A stretch of DNA of 24,868 nucleotides. Source: JBHENW01 sp046261875. Its GTDB lineage: Bacteria > Acidobacteriota > Thermoanaerobaculia > UBA5066 > Gp7-AA6. Position numbers and translations under genes: made by a program. The notes under the pieces were generated by a model. It did no database searches, was not told where the DNA came from, and worked only from the letters and a program-made list of their open reading frames with translations. Shown one piece after another: positions 1-8,798 of this stretch. The stretch is taken from positions 1 to 24,868 of the forward strand of contig JBHENW010000035.1 in the NCBI GenBank assembly GCA_046261875.1. The letters are read 5' to 3'. The number at the start of each line of letters is the position of its first letter. Within the stretch, counting starts at the first letter, position 1.

Positions 1-663
<663 letters not shown>

Positions 664-1064
664 AAGTTGTATCCGCGCCCTCCGGTGAGACCGTCGGGCT
701 GTTGAATGAGAGTTGAACCTGCTTTCCCTTGAAAACAGGAAGTTTGGTTCCGCTCCTTCCAGGGGTTAGGGGACCGCGAGGTCCCCTGCCCAAGGATGAG
801 CAGAGCCGATCTGGTTTTCCAAAAACCAGGAAAAGACGTCTGGCACGCTCTACTCAGTTTTCAAGGAACCGGATCCGGAGGGTTGCGCCCAACGGGACAC
901 GCCGTACTTCCGGCGTAGCCAACTATCAACTTCCGCCATCAGACGGAAATTCCAGCTTCCCAAAATTTTCCGTTTCGTCAAGCTCAAACTGCCTAAAGTA
1001 CTGACGGACAGGCATCCGCCAGCGTCGACGAAACCCTTTAAAGAACTGGAACCCTTGCGGGGGG
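664..1064 (-). other. Structured 16S rRNA leader (external transcribed spacer)
   Basis: About 400 nt lie between the predicted rRNA start site and the mature 16S 5' end, with no convincing gene. A perfect 10-bp inverted repeat pairs 727-736 with 857-866 and encloses about 120 nt. Inside it are a perfect 8-bp hairpin (768-775 with 780-787, 4-nt loop) and a second 8-bp hairpin (811-818 with 822-829). The outer arm on the minus strand reads CCTTGAAAAC, similar to motifs found ahead of 16S in other bacteria. The role is probably leader folding, antitermination or pre-rRNA processing; this is inferred. Confidence 0.7.
1036..1046 (-). promoter_or_regulatory. boxA-like antitermination element
   Basis: The minus strand reads GTTCTTTAAAG about 20 nt after the predicted rRNA start. 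It resembles the boxA core (TGCTCTTTAACA) bound by NusB/NusE in rRNA leaders. The position fits, but the match is not exact. Confidence 0.6.
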
Positions 1065-1070
1065 ATGTGC

Positions 1071-1099
1071 ACTATAGGGGACGACCTACGGAGTGTCAA
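1071..1099 (-). promoter_or_regulatory. rRNA operon promoter, sigma70 type
   Basis: On the minus strand TTGACA (1099-1094) is followed by exactly 17 bp and TATAGT (1076-1071). This is a near-consensus promoter facing the 16S gene. An AT-rich stretch (about 1103-1121, TTATCTATTTTTTGAAGAT) just upstream resembles an UP element. Transcription should start near 1064. Confidence 0.9.
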
Positions 1100-1149
1100 G
1101 CATCTTCAAAAAATAGATAACTCGCTGGCCCCCAAAGCTTTACGGTCGG

Positions 1150-1173
1150 AAAAATGCACAAAAACCGGTGCAT
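1150..1173 (-). terminator. Rho-independent terminator of purN
   Basis: On the minus strand ATGCAC (1173-1168), an 8-nt loop and GTGCAT (1159-1154) form a 6-bp stem followed by a run of T (to 1150). The stem begins in the last base of the purN stop codon. It separates purN transcription from the rRNA promoter about 50 bp downstream. Confidence 0.7.
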
Positions 1174-1763
1174 CATCCTGTGAGCGCTCCTGAGACCGCA
1201 AAAAAGCGCCTGATCGCTTCCGGATACGCCTCGTGTTCCCTCTCCAGGATGCGGGCGGCGAGCTGCTCCGCCGTGTCCCCCGGCAGGATCGGCACACGGT
1301 ACTGGAGGACGACGGGTCCCGTGTCAGTCCCCTCATCCACGACGTGCACGGTGCATCCGGACTCTGTATCCCCCGCCTCGAGCGCGCGGCGCTGCGGTTC
1401 CAGCCCGCCGTACTTCGGCAGGAGGGAGGGATGGATGTTCAGGATCCGGCCGCTGTACGCCTGTACGAATCCGGGCGAGAGGACGCGCATGTAGCCGGCG
1501 AGGCAGATCAGGTCGGGGCGCGACGCCGCGAGGATGCGAAGCACTTCCTCTTCGTGGGCGCGGCGACTCGCGAACGCCTCGCGATCCACGGCGTGGGCCG
1601 GCAGGCCGCGTGCCCGGGCGCTCTGGAGGCCCGGCGCCGACGGCACGTCGGAGACGACCGCGACGATCTCCGCATCCGGGATCTCTCCGCGGGAGACGGC
1701 GTCGGCGATCGCCTCGAAGTTGGATCCGCGCCCCGAGAGCATGATCGCGAGGCGATGGGTCAT
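1173..1763 (-). CDS. purN: Phosphoribosylglycinamide formyltransferase (GAR transformylase)
   Basis: 196 aa, the usual length for PurN. It transfers a formyl group from 10-formyl-tetrahydrofolate to GAR in step 3 of de novo purine synthesis, in the cytoplasm. The N-terminal SGRGSNFEAI (residues 10-19) is the phosphate-binding loop. NIHPSLLPKY carries the catalytic Asn109 and His111, and the Asp in GTDTGP (about 147) completes the Asn-His-Asp triad. The ATG giving MTHRLAIMLSGRG is chosen over an upstream in-frame ATG at 1805 because it places the SGRGSN loop at the normal distance from the N terminus. It is divergent from the SnoaL-like gene and has its own terminator, so it is probably monocistronic. 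It stands apart from the other pur genes. Confidence 0.96.
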   Translation of the reverse strand: MTHRLAIMLSGRGSNFEAIADAVSRGEIPDAEIVAVVSDVPSAPGLQSARARGLPAHAVDREAFASRRAHEEEVLRILAASRPDLICLAGYMRVLSPGFVQAYSGRILNIHPSLLPKYGGLEPQRRALEAGDTESGCTVHVVDEGTDTGPVVLQYRVPILPGDTAEQLAARILEREHEAYPEAIRRFFAVSGALTG

Positions 1764-1819
1764 CTCTTCGTCTCGTGGCCCGCGCGTCGGTATAGTCCGG
1801 CCCACGAAGGAGGGTTTTC

Positions 1820-2317
1820 ATGCGCCGACTCACTTTCCGGATCTTCCCGTTCTCGTTGGTTTTTTGCGCGCTGATCGTGCCCGCCGTCCTGGCTGCCGAT
1901 GGAGACGAAGCGGCGATCCGGAAGGTCCACGCGGACTTCACCGCCGCCTGGAACCGCCACGATCCGGCTGCGCTGGCAGCGATCTGGTCGGCCGACGGGG
2001 ACCTCGTCAATCCCGAAGGCCGATGGGCGAAAGGCAATGCGGAGGTGCAGAAGAATTTCGCCGACGAGCAGGCGGGCATCTTCAAGTCCAGCACATTCAC
2101 GAACACCGTGACCGGCGTGCGTTTTCTCACGCCGAACATCGCCATCGTGGATGCCTCGTTCGAGATCCGGAACGCGACGCCGGCCAACGCACCGCCGATG
2201 ACGCAGAAGGGGCTCTACAAGGCGGTCATGGTCAAGGACGGCGGGACATGGCGGACGGCCTCGGCGATGGCGATGGCTCCGGTGGCGCCTCCCCCCGCGG
2301 CGCCCGCGCACCACTAG
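1820..2317 (+). CDS. Secreted SnoaL/DUF4440-like (NTF2 fold) protein
   Basis: 165 aa. An AAGGAGGG ribosome binding site lies a few bases before the ATG. Residues 1-25 form a signal peptide with a likely cut in VLA-ADG. The rest looks like the NTF2-like SgcJ/EcaC/DUF4440 family: an opening helix (AAIRKVHADFTAAWNRHD), then AALAAIWSADGDLVNPEGR, then beta-rich sequence ending in a DGGTWRTASAMAM strand. The C terminus is a Pro/Ala tail. These proteins are small exported cone-shaped folds of mostly unknown substrate; some members are annotated as hydrolases or oxidoreductases without proof. The gene is convergent with purM, with 6 bp between the stop codons. Confidence 0.85.
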   Translation: MRRLTFRIFPFSLVFCALIVPAVLAADGDEAAIRKVHADFTAAWNRHDPAALAAIWSADGDLVNPEGRWAKGNAEVQKNFADEQAGIFKSSTFTNTVTGVRFLTPNIAIVDASFEIRNATPANAPPMTQKGLYKAVMVKDGGTWRTASAMAMAPVAPPPAAPAHH

Positions 2318-2323
2318 TTCCCG

Positions 2324-3373
2324 CTAATCCGGCCGGGGCGGCGGCTCGATGACCACGCGGCGCTGCCCCGGCCGGACGTTCCCGATCGCATACCAGCGCT
2401 GACCCGCTTCCGACCAGATCCGCGCCACTTCGCCCAGGTCGGGCGGCGCGATGAAGAGCGCCATTCCGATCCCCATGTTGAAGACGCGGTGCATCTCCTC
2501 GAAGGACACGGCGCCCTCGCGGCCGATGACGTCGAATACGGGGGGAACGGGCCAGGATCCCGACTTGATCTGGACCTCCAGGCCCTCCGTCAGGACGCGA
2601 GGGATGTTGTCGTAGAAGCCGCCGCCGGTGATGTGCGCCATCCCGTGCACGAGATCGCGGGAGAGCAGCGGACCCAACGCGCGCAGATAGGAGACGTGCG
2701 GCGCCAGGAGCGCATCGGCGATCGTCTGGCCGAGCTCGCGCAGACGGTCCTCGGGCCGGCGTCCCATCTGGTCGAAGAAGACTTTCCGCGCGAGGGAGTA
2801 GCCGTTGGTGTGGAGCCCCGTCGAAGGAAGGCCCACGGCGAGGTCGCCCGCGGCGATGCGCGAGCCGTCCAGGATGTTCTCCCGGTCGACGACTCCGACG
2901 ATCGTGCCGGCCAGGTCGTACTCTCCTTCTCCGTAGAACCCGGGCATTTCCGCGGTCTCCCCGCCGAGCAGGGCCGTCTCGTTCTCGCGGCAGCCCCGCG
3001 CGATTCCCTGGATCACCTGCTCCAGCACGTCCGGCCGGATGCGGCCGGCGGCCACGTAGTCGAGGAAGAAGAGGGGCCGCGCGCCCTGGACGAGGATGTC
3101 GTTGACGCAGTGGTTGACCAGGTCAGCGCCGCACGAATCGTGACGGCCGGTCTCGATCGCCACCTTCAGCTTCGTCCCGACGCCGTCGGTAGACGCGACG
3201 AGAACCGGCTCGCGATACGCGGAGAAGTCGGGACGGAACAGCCCGCCGAAACCTCCGACGTCGCCGAGGACCCCGGAGGTGAACGTCGAGCGGATGGCGC
3301 TCTTCGCCCGTTCGAGCGCGGTCGCTTTCGCGTCGATGTCCACGCCCGCGGAGGCGTAGCGGGAGTCCTTCAA
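2324..3373 (-). CDS. purM: Phosphoribosylformylglycinamidine cyclo-ligase (AIR synthetase)
   Basis: 349 aa, close to the family norm of about 345. It closes FGAM to AIR using ATP. Characteristic stretches are YASAGVDID at the N terminus, DGVGTKLK (63-70), GGETAEMPGFY (137-147), LAGTIVGVVD, LPSTGLHTNGYSLAR and HITGGGFYDNIPR. The start is a TTG whose last two bases are the first two of the TGA of the upstream GT-C gene (TTGA overlap), so translation is probably coupled and no Shine-Dalgarno is evident. It is the last gene of the block running from purF through the amidohydrolase and the three GT-C genes. Confidence 0.97.
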   Translation of the reverse strand: MKDSRYASAGVDIDAKATALERAKSAIRSTFTSGVLGDVGGFGGLFRPDFSAYREPVLVASTDGVGTKLKVAIETGRHDSCGADLVNHCVNDILVQGARPLFFLDYVAAGRIRPDVLEQVIQGIARGCRENETALLGGETAEMPGFYGEGEYDLAGTIVGVVDRENILDGSRIAAGDLAVGLPSTGLHTNGYSLARKVFFDQMGRRPEDRLRELGQTIADALLAPHVSYLRALGPLLSRDLVHGMAHITGGGFYDNIPRVLTEGLEVQIKSGSWPVPPVFDVIGREGAVSFEEMHRVFNMGIGMALFIAPPDLGEVARIWSEAGQRWYAIGNVRPGQRRVVIEPPPRPD

Positions 3374-5127
3374 GGGGCGGGGATTATAGGGCGGGGCTCA
3401 GCGTCCCGTCGGAACCCGAGGAGCATCGGGTAGCCGCCGCGCGCAGCGTCCGGCGGTCCTCCCTCGACGCGAACCATGAGGTAATGCCGATCGATCCATC
3501 CGTGGATCCTCCGACCATAGGTGACGCCGAAGAGTCGGGGAGGCTCCTGTCCGTCGGCTCGCTCGACGATAGCGACCGCCGCGGGGGAGGCCCGCATCAG
3601 CTCCGAAAGCACCGCGGCCTCGTTCTGTTCCGTGAGATAGCCCGGGACGTAGAGCTTGTGACGCAGCGAGTTGCGGCGGTCCGCGAGGAAGTTCAGGATC
3701 GCCGCGTCGGGAAAGACGACGAGACCTCCGCCCGGAGGGGTCCTGGTCCGGATCTCTCGCGCGGCGATCGTCAGCTCACGGGCGAGCGTCTCCGAGCCGG
3801 TGAGCATCCCCGCGGTCCCCGGAATCGGAACCCGGTGATCGGCCCGGTACTGGATCCCACGAAGGAGGAAGAGGAACGAAACGAGCGCCACGGCGGCAAC
3901 CTGGAAAGCCCGCCGCAAGCGGAGGCGAGCGGAGCGCCCTTTCTCGCGGCGAACCGCGTGCCGCATGAGCCCCGCGGCCGCCACGAGAGCGAAGAGGATG
4001 GGCGGAGCGGCGTAGCCGAAGTCGCGGAGATCGAAGAAGCGGCGCCCCGAAAAGATCAAACCCATCGTGGCGAACGTCACCACGTTTCCTCCGCGGGGCC
4101 CGCGGGAAAGCCCGACGACGACGGCGGCGGCGCAAACGGCCGGGCTCCAGCTGAAGAGCACGGATCCCCGGGCGGGGCCGAGCAGGGCGCCCCCCGCGAG
4201 CAGAGCGAGGCACGCCAGCAACCAGGGGAGCCGCCGCTTCGCCCGGTCGGGAGCGATGCGGCGCAGCGTCAGAATCTCGACGAGCCAGTAGGCCGCCAGC
4301 CAGAAAGCCGTCGAGTGAAGGAGCGAGAGGACGCCCCGCCGCCACTCCCGAACCCCCGAAGCGTCCACGAGCCACTTACGGACCTCCGGCGGGATCCCGG
4401 ACAGCAGAACCAGGCTTTCGCGCAGCACCGGATCGGGACCCGCGATCCACACGAAGGCCCCGATCACGGATCCGAAGACCCCGAGCGCCGCAGCGATGAC
4501 CGGAAGCGATTCCCGGACGGCGCCCCGGCCGAAGGAGCGCCGCACGGCGAGGCCGAGCAGGACGGCGAGCAGCGCGCCCATTCCCCACTCGGTTCGGCAC
4601 AGCCCGGCCAGGCCGGCGCACGCTCCGGCGGCCGCGCCATACCATCGGCGCCGGCCTCCCCCCGCGCGCGACGCCAGCGCGCCCGCGAGCAAGGCGAACC
4701 CGGCGGCGTGCCACATCCGGAACCCCATCCCCAAAATCGACCCTCCCGAGTAGCGCATGAAGACGAGCGCAGGGATCGCGGCGGCCGTCCAGAGCGCCGC
4801 CTCGCGTTTCCCCGTCACCGTTCGCAGCGCGAAGAAGAACGCCGCGAGGATCGCCAGAGACGCGACACAGCCTGCCAGCACGAGAGCCGAGAAGCTCGAG
4901 CCGAAGAGGCGGAAGAAAACGGAGTGAAAATACGGGGTCAGCGGGCCAAACCAGTAAACCACGTCGCGGTAGAGAAGGTCGCCCCGCGACAGGGCATCCG
5001 GCCAGATCCACTCGTTTCCGATGTCAACGATCGGGTCCGTCCACTTTCCCAGGGAGACGAGGAACAGGCCCGCCGACGCGAGCGCCACGGTCATCGCGCC
5101 GATGACGCCGCGGCCGGCGCTCTTCAC
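3370..5127 (-). CDS. GT-C type membrane glycosyltransferase-like protein, paralog 1
   Basis: 585 aa, polytopic. It starts at a GTG that overlaps the stop of paralog 2 (GTGA). An in-frame ATG further upstream lies inside paralog 2 and is rejected. After the first membrane helix comes DIGNEW (35-40) and then LLYRDVVYWFGP (51-62). This layout resembles the first extracytoplasmic loop of GT39/ArnT-like enzymes, where an Asp or Glu is catalytic. About ten membrane helices follow. The C-terminal 130 or so residues are probably periplasmic and carry VVFPDAAILNF and RHKLYVPGY. The expected role is sugar transfer from a polyprenyl-phosphate donor to a cell-envelope acceptor; this is inferred, and the substrate is unknown. 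It shares motifs with paralogs 2 and 3 but has FPD where they have FPEG. Confidence 0.8.
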   Translation of the reverse strand: MKSAGRGVIGAMTVALASAGLFLVSLGKWTDPIVDIGNEWIWPDALSRGDLLYRDVVYWFGPLTPYFHSVFFRLFGSSFSALVLAGCVASLAILAAFFFALRTVTGKREAALWTAAAIPALVFMRYSGGSILGMGFRMWHAAGFALLAGALASRAGGGRRRWYGAAAGACAGLAGLCRTEWGMGALLAVLLGLAVRRSFGRGAVRESLPVIAAALGVFGSVIGAFVWIAGPDPVLRESLVLLSGIPPEVRKWLVDASGVREWRRGVLSLLHSTAFWLAAYWLVEILTLRRIAPDRAKRRLPWLLACLALLAGGALLGPARGSVLFSWSPAVCAAAVVVGLSRGPRGGNVVTFATMGLIFSGRRFFDLRDFGYAAPPILFALVAAAGLMRHAVRREKGRSARLRLRRAFQVAAVALVSFLFLLRGIQYRADHRVPIPGTAGMLTGSETLARELTIAAREIRTRTPPGGGLVVFPDAAILNFLADRRNSLRHKLYVPGYLTEQNEAAVLSELMRASPAAVAIVERADGQEPPRLFGVTYGRRIHGWIDRHYLMVRVEGGPPDAARGGYPMLLGFRRDAEPRPIIPAP

Positions 5128-6923
5128 GGCCGGCCGCCGCGCTTCTCGGCCCGGGGGCCGCGGTCGTTCCGCAGACCGAGCCAGAAACGGGGACTTGCCT
5201 CCGCGGGCGCGCCCTTCCGATGAAAGGGGCGCATGGTGTAGTTCACGTCGAGCCACGATCGGATCCGTCGCCCATAGTCCATGCCGAAGAAGCTCCGCCC
5301 GTACTCCTCCGTCGAGCGCTGCCACAAAACGACGGCCGCCGGCGACGCGGACGCGAGCTCTCGCAGGACCCCGCTTTCATTCGTCGAGCTCAGATATCCC
5401 GGTATGTACAGCTTGTGCCGCAGGGGGTTGCGCCGCCCCGCCAGGAAGTTGAGGAGTTCCCCTTCCGGAAAGACGACGAGCCCGTCCTCCGGCCCCGTTT
5501 CCCGCCGGATCCTCCCGGCGAGCTGCTCGATCTCGGCCGCCACCGCCGGAGGGGCCGAAAGCAGGCCCCGGGTGCCCGCGATCGGAACGGAAGCACGATC
5601 GCGATCTCGATATTGCCGGACGCGCGCGAGAAAGACGCACGCCACCAGGAGGGACAGCGCGACGGCCAACGCCGTCCGCAGCCGGCGCCGCTCGTCTCGA
5701 TCCGCCGCCCGCCGTTCCATGCGCAGGTTCAGCAGCCCGGCGGCGGAGACGAAAGCGAAGAGCAGGGGCGGAGCGACGTACGGCAGGTCGCCGATGTGCA
5801 ATGGCCGCCGGTACGAGAGCACGAAGCCGAGCAACCCGAAAGCGAGGAGGGATGCCGAGCGCGGATCCCGCGCCGCGAACCTCGAAACGATGGCGGCCCC
5901 CAGACAAAGGAGAGGGGCGGCGCCGAAGAACACGGCGCCGGAGACGCCGAGAAACGAGGTCAGCGCCAGCACCGGCAAGAGGCCGAGGATCGTGGCTGCG
6001 GTCCGGCGGGCACGGGCGAAGGGAATCGTCTTGCGAAGAACCAGGAGCTCGATGAGCAGCCAGAGCGCGGCCCACATCGCCGTGGAATAGAGGAGCTCGG
6101 CCAGCCCGCGCTGCCACTGGGGCAGGTGCGAATAGGCGAGCAGAAAGGTGCGGGTCTCGGGGGGCAAGCCGGTGAGCAGGACGTGGCTTTCGTGGATGAC
6201 GCTCCGGGCGCCCGCCGCCCAGAGGAAGGGTCCCAGGCCGGCGGCGAAAAGGAGGAGAAACCCCGCGCCGGACAGCAGGGCTCCCCGGAGGGCCGCTCGG
6301 GCAGATTCTCCGCGGGCGAACTCCACGAGCCAGACGGCCGCGAGCGCCGCCAGGCCCCATTCCGTGCGGCACAAGCCCGCCAGCGCGCACAAGCTCCCCG
6401 CCAGCACGGATCGTTTCATCGGGCGAAGTGTCGAACCGGCGAGCCACACCGCCAGGAGGGCGAAGGTCGCCGCGTGCCAGATCCGGAAACCCATCCCGAG
6501 AATGGCGCCGCCCGCATTGGGCATGAAGATCAACGCCGGGATGGCCAGAGCGGTCCAGAGGAGAGCCTCGCGCTGCTCCGTCACGCGCCTCATGGCCAGG
6601 TAGAGAACCGCGAGACACGCGGCAGCGGACAGGACCCCCGCCGCCACGAGCGCGCCGAACCCCGAACCGAGGAGGCGGAAGACGCCGGCGTGGAAGTACG
6701 GAGTCAGCGGGCCGAACCAGTACACGACGTCGCGATAGAGAAGGTCGCCGCGCGCCAGCGCGTCCGGCACGATCCACTCCCGTCCGGAGTCGGTGAGGGC
6801 GTCGGACCACTTGCCCCGGGAGACGACGAAGAGGATCGCGCCCGCCGCGAGAAATGCGGCGAGCGTCAGGGGCCGGGGCCAACGCGCCCCGCCGCGCGGG
6901 ATACTCAGACCAGGCTCCGGCAC
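5124..6923 (-). CDS. GT-C type membrane glycosyltransferase-like protein, paralog 2
   Basis: 599 aa from a GTG start 19 bp inside the end of paralog 3. An open frame continues far upstream across paralog 3 but is non-coding there. A rarer CTG start at 6908, overlapping the paralog 3 stop, is an alternative. After the first helix come DSGREW (45-50), LLYRDVVYWFGPLTPYF, MPNAGGAILGMGFRIWHA and AGLCRTEWG, then more helices. The C-terminal domain has VVFPEGELLNFL, RHKLYIPGY and YGRRIRSW. The same blocks occur in the two neighbours, so the three arose by tandem duplication. The role is inferred as lipid-linked sugar transfer at the outer face of the inner membrane. Confidence 0.78.
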   Translation of the reverse strand: MPEPGLSIPRGGARWPRPLTLAAFLAAGAILFVVSRGKWSDALTDSGREWIVPDALARGDLLYRDVVYWFGPLTPYFHAGVFRLLGSGFGALVAAGVLSAAACLAVLYLAMRRVTEQREALLWTALAIPALIFMPNAGGAILGMGFRIWHAATFALLAVWLAGSTLRPMKRSVLAGSLCALAGLCRTEWGLAALAAVWLVEFARGESARAALRGALLSGAGFLLLFAAGLGPFLWAAGARSVIHESHVLLTGLPPETRTFLLAYSHLPQWQRGLAELLYSTAMWAALWLLIELLVLRKTIPFARARRTAATILGLLPVLALTSFLGVSGAVFFGAAPLLCLGAAIVSRFAARDPRSASLLAFGLLGFVLSYRRPLHIGDLPYVAPPLLFAFVSAAGLLNLRMERRAADRDERRRLRTALAVALSLLVACVFLARVRQYRDRDRASVPIAGTRGLLSAPPAVAAEIEQLAGRIRRETGPEDGLVVFPEGELLNFLAGRRNPLRHKLYIPGYLSSTNESGVLRELASASPAAVVLWQRSTEEYGRSFFGMDYGRRIRSWLDVNYTMRPFHRKGAPAEASPRFWLGLRNDRGPRAEKRGGRP

Positions 6924-8632
6924 AGAAAGAGCTTCGCGTGCCGGCTTCCGGACGGCGCCGGACGGCAATGGGAAACGATCCATCCGTAGATGCGGAGTCC
7001 ATAATCCGTCCCGAAGAATCCGCGCCCGTACTCGCCGGCGGGACGGTTGAGGACGACGACGGCGGCCGGGCGCGTCCGCTCCAGCTCCTCGACGATTCCG
7101 GGCTCGTTTCCTCTCGTGACGTAACCGGGGAGGAAGAGCTTGTGGCGTATCGGGTTCGGCCGCCCCGAGAGATAATTCACGATCATCCCCTCGGGGAAGA
7201 CGACGCACCCATCCCCGCGTCCCGTGCTCCGCCGCACGGCGCCGGCGACCTCCGTCAGTTCTCGCGCGACGGCGGCCGGCGCGGAGACGAGACCCGCAGT
7301 CCCCGGGACCGGCACGCGGTCGTCCGACGCATACTGGAGCCCGCGGATCAGGAAGGCGATCGCCGCCACGCCGGCCAGAGCGGCGAGGGCCGCCTCCTGG
7401 AGGCGCACGCGGGGCTCCCCCCTTCGCAGCCGGGCGATCGAACCGGCCAGCAGGCCGGCGGCGGAGGCGAGCGCGAACAGAAGCGGGGGGGCGACGTAGC
7501 CGAAATCCCCGATGTGGAAGAGACGCCGGTGCGAGAGCAGGAGGCCGAGCAGACCGAGCGAAACGAGGGCGGCCGAGCGGGGCCGGCGGGGACGCACCAA
7601 GCCCGCGAGGACCGCGCCCGCGCAGATGAGAGGAGCCGCGCTGAAGACGACGAAACCCGACGCCCCCCCGAGCGCGGCGAGCAGGGCGATTCCGAACAGG
7701 ACCGCGAGCAGCGTCCACACGCGCGAGGGCGTTCCGCCCGGATCGGCCCGGCGGAGCGCGAGGAGCCGAACCAGGAGAAACAGGCCGATCCAGAGCAAGG
7801 CGGAGTAGAGCATCGAGAGCAGACCCGCCCGCCAGCCCCTCGTTCCCGCGACCACGGAGGCGGCACGCGTCTCTACGGGAATGCTCCTCAGGAGGACCGG
7901 GGACTCCTTCAGGAGCGCATCCCATCCGGCCGCGGCCCCGAAGGATCCGATCACCGCCACGAAAAGGATCGCCGAGGCGCCGATGAAAACCGCCGCCTCC
8001 GGCAGGAAATCCCGAAGCCGGGTCCGGAGAACCCCGAGTCCGACGAGCACGGCGGCCACCGCGGCGAGCCCCCATTCCAGGCGGCTGAGCCCGGCGAGCG
8101 CCGCACAGACTCCGGCGCCCGCGAGGGCCAGCATCCTGCCTCGGGACGCGAGCCGGAACGACAGTGCGACGCTCAGCAGGGCAAAACCCGCGGGGTGCCA
8201 TATCCGATAGCCCATTCCCAGGATCGACCCGCCCGAATTCGGCATGAAGACCAGCGCCGGGATGGCGATGCCCGTCCAGATCCACGCCGCCCGGCGTCCC
8301 GTAACACGCCGCAACGCGAGGAAGAACGAGGCCAAAATGCCCAGCGACCCGACGATTCCCGCCAGAACGAGCGTCCCGAAGCTCGATCCAAAGAGTCGGA
8401 AAAACAGAGCGTGGAAGTACGGAGTGAATGGACCGAACCAGTAGACGACGTCCCGGTAGAGAAGCTCTCCGCGCGCCAGAGCGTCCGGGTATCCCCACTC
8501 CGACCCCGTGTCGATGATCGCGTCGGACCATTTCCCGCGCGAAACGGCGAAGAGGGCGATGGACGCCGCGGCCAGGGCCCCGAGGGCCGCCAGGCGCCAC
8601 GCGCGAGAGGAAGAACTCCGCAACGGCCTCAC
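6905..8632 (-). CDS. GT-C type membrane glycosyltransferase-like protein, paralog 3
   Basis: 575 aa from a GTG start one base after the stop of the aminotransferase remnant. Helix 1 covers about residues 13-32, followed by RGKWSD, DTGSEW (41-46) and LLYRDVVYWFGPFTPYFH. MPNSGGSILGMGYRIWHPA and AGLSRLEWG match the other paralogs. The C-terminal soluble part carries VVFPEGMIVNYL, RHKLFLPGY and YGLRIYGW. The family assignment to GT39-like GT-C enzymes rests on the Asp/Glu loop after helix 1, the RGELLYRD motif and the topology, recognised by eye. It could instead be an unassigned Acidobacteriota membrane family with a related fold. Confidence 0.8.
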   Translation of the reverse strand: MRPLRSSSSRAWRLAALGALAAASIALFAVSRGKWSDAIIDTGSEWGYPDALARGELLYRDVVYWFGPFTPYFHALFFRLFGSSFGTLVLAGIVGSLGILASFFLALRRVTGRRAAWIWTGIAIPALVFMPNSGGSILGMGYRIWHPAGFALLSVALSFRLASRGRMLALAGAGVCAALAGLSRLEWGLAAVAAVLVGLGVLRTRLRDFLPEAAVFIGASAILFVAVIGSFGAAAGWDALLKESPVLLRSIPVETRAASVVAGTRGWRAGLLSMLYSALLWIGLFLLVRLLALRRADPGGTPSRVWTLLAVLFGIALLAALGGASGFVVFSAAPLICAGAVLAGLVRPRRPRSAALVSLGLLGLLLSHRRLFHIGDFGYVAPPLLFALASAAGLLAGSIARLRRGEPRVRLQEAALAALAGVAAIAFLIRGLQYASDDRVPVPGTAGLVSAPAAVARELTEVAGAVRRSTGRGDGCVVFPEGMIVNYLSGRPNPIRHKLFLPGYVTRGNEPGIVEELERTRPAAVVVLNRPAGEYGRGFFGTDYGLRIYGWIVSHCRPAPSGSRHAKLFLCRSLV

Positions 8633-8633
8633 G

Positions 8634-8798
8634 TCACGATGGATCGAGCTTCGAGTCCGCGGTGTAGAAGTGCGGCGAGAGGCGGATGCCCATTCCGGGC
8701 CGGTAATCCAGGAGGACGTCGCGGATCAGGTTCGTCGTGCGCTCGAGGATCGGGAACTCGGACCGGCAACGCAGGAGTACGTCGGAAGCCTCCGTCAA
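8634..8798 (-). pseudogene. Remnant of a class V aminotransferase (kynureninase-like), internally deleted
   Basis: A 54-codon open frame starts at a TTG overlapping the amidohydrolase stop (TTGA). Residues 13-25 (SEFPILERTTNLI) look like the N terminus of kynureninase/cysteine-desulfurase-like PLP enzymes. Residues 26-46 (RDVLLDYRPGMGIRLSPHF plus YT) look like their C terminus. The roughly 300 or more residues expected between, including the PLP lysine, are missing, and the join is in frame. An ancestral gene of about 400 codons therefore probably collapsed by an in-frame deletion. It may still be translated as a micropeptide because coupling to both neighbours is kept. The assignment is from memory of family motifs. 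Confidence 0.7.

Noticed and set aside
3484..5223. Plus-strand open frame of 579 codons opposite GT-C paralog 1
   Set aside because: Its composition is charged and repetitive, typical of a GC-rich shadow, and no family is recognisable.
6924..8600. N-terminal extension of GT-C paralog 2 across paralog 3
   Set aside because: The frame is open but the translated segment is Arg/Gly/Pro-rich shadow sequence. Paralog 3 in the other frame carries all family motifs.
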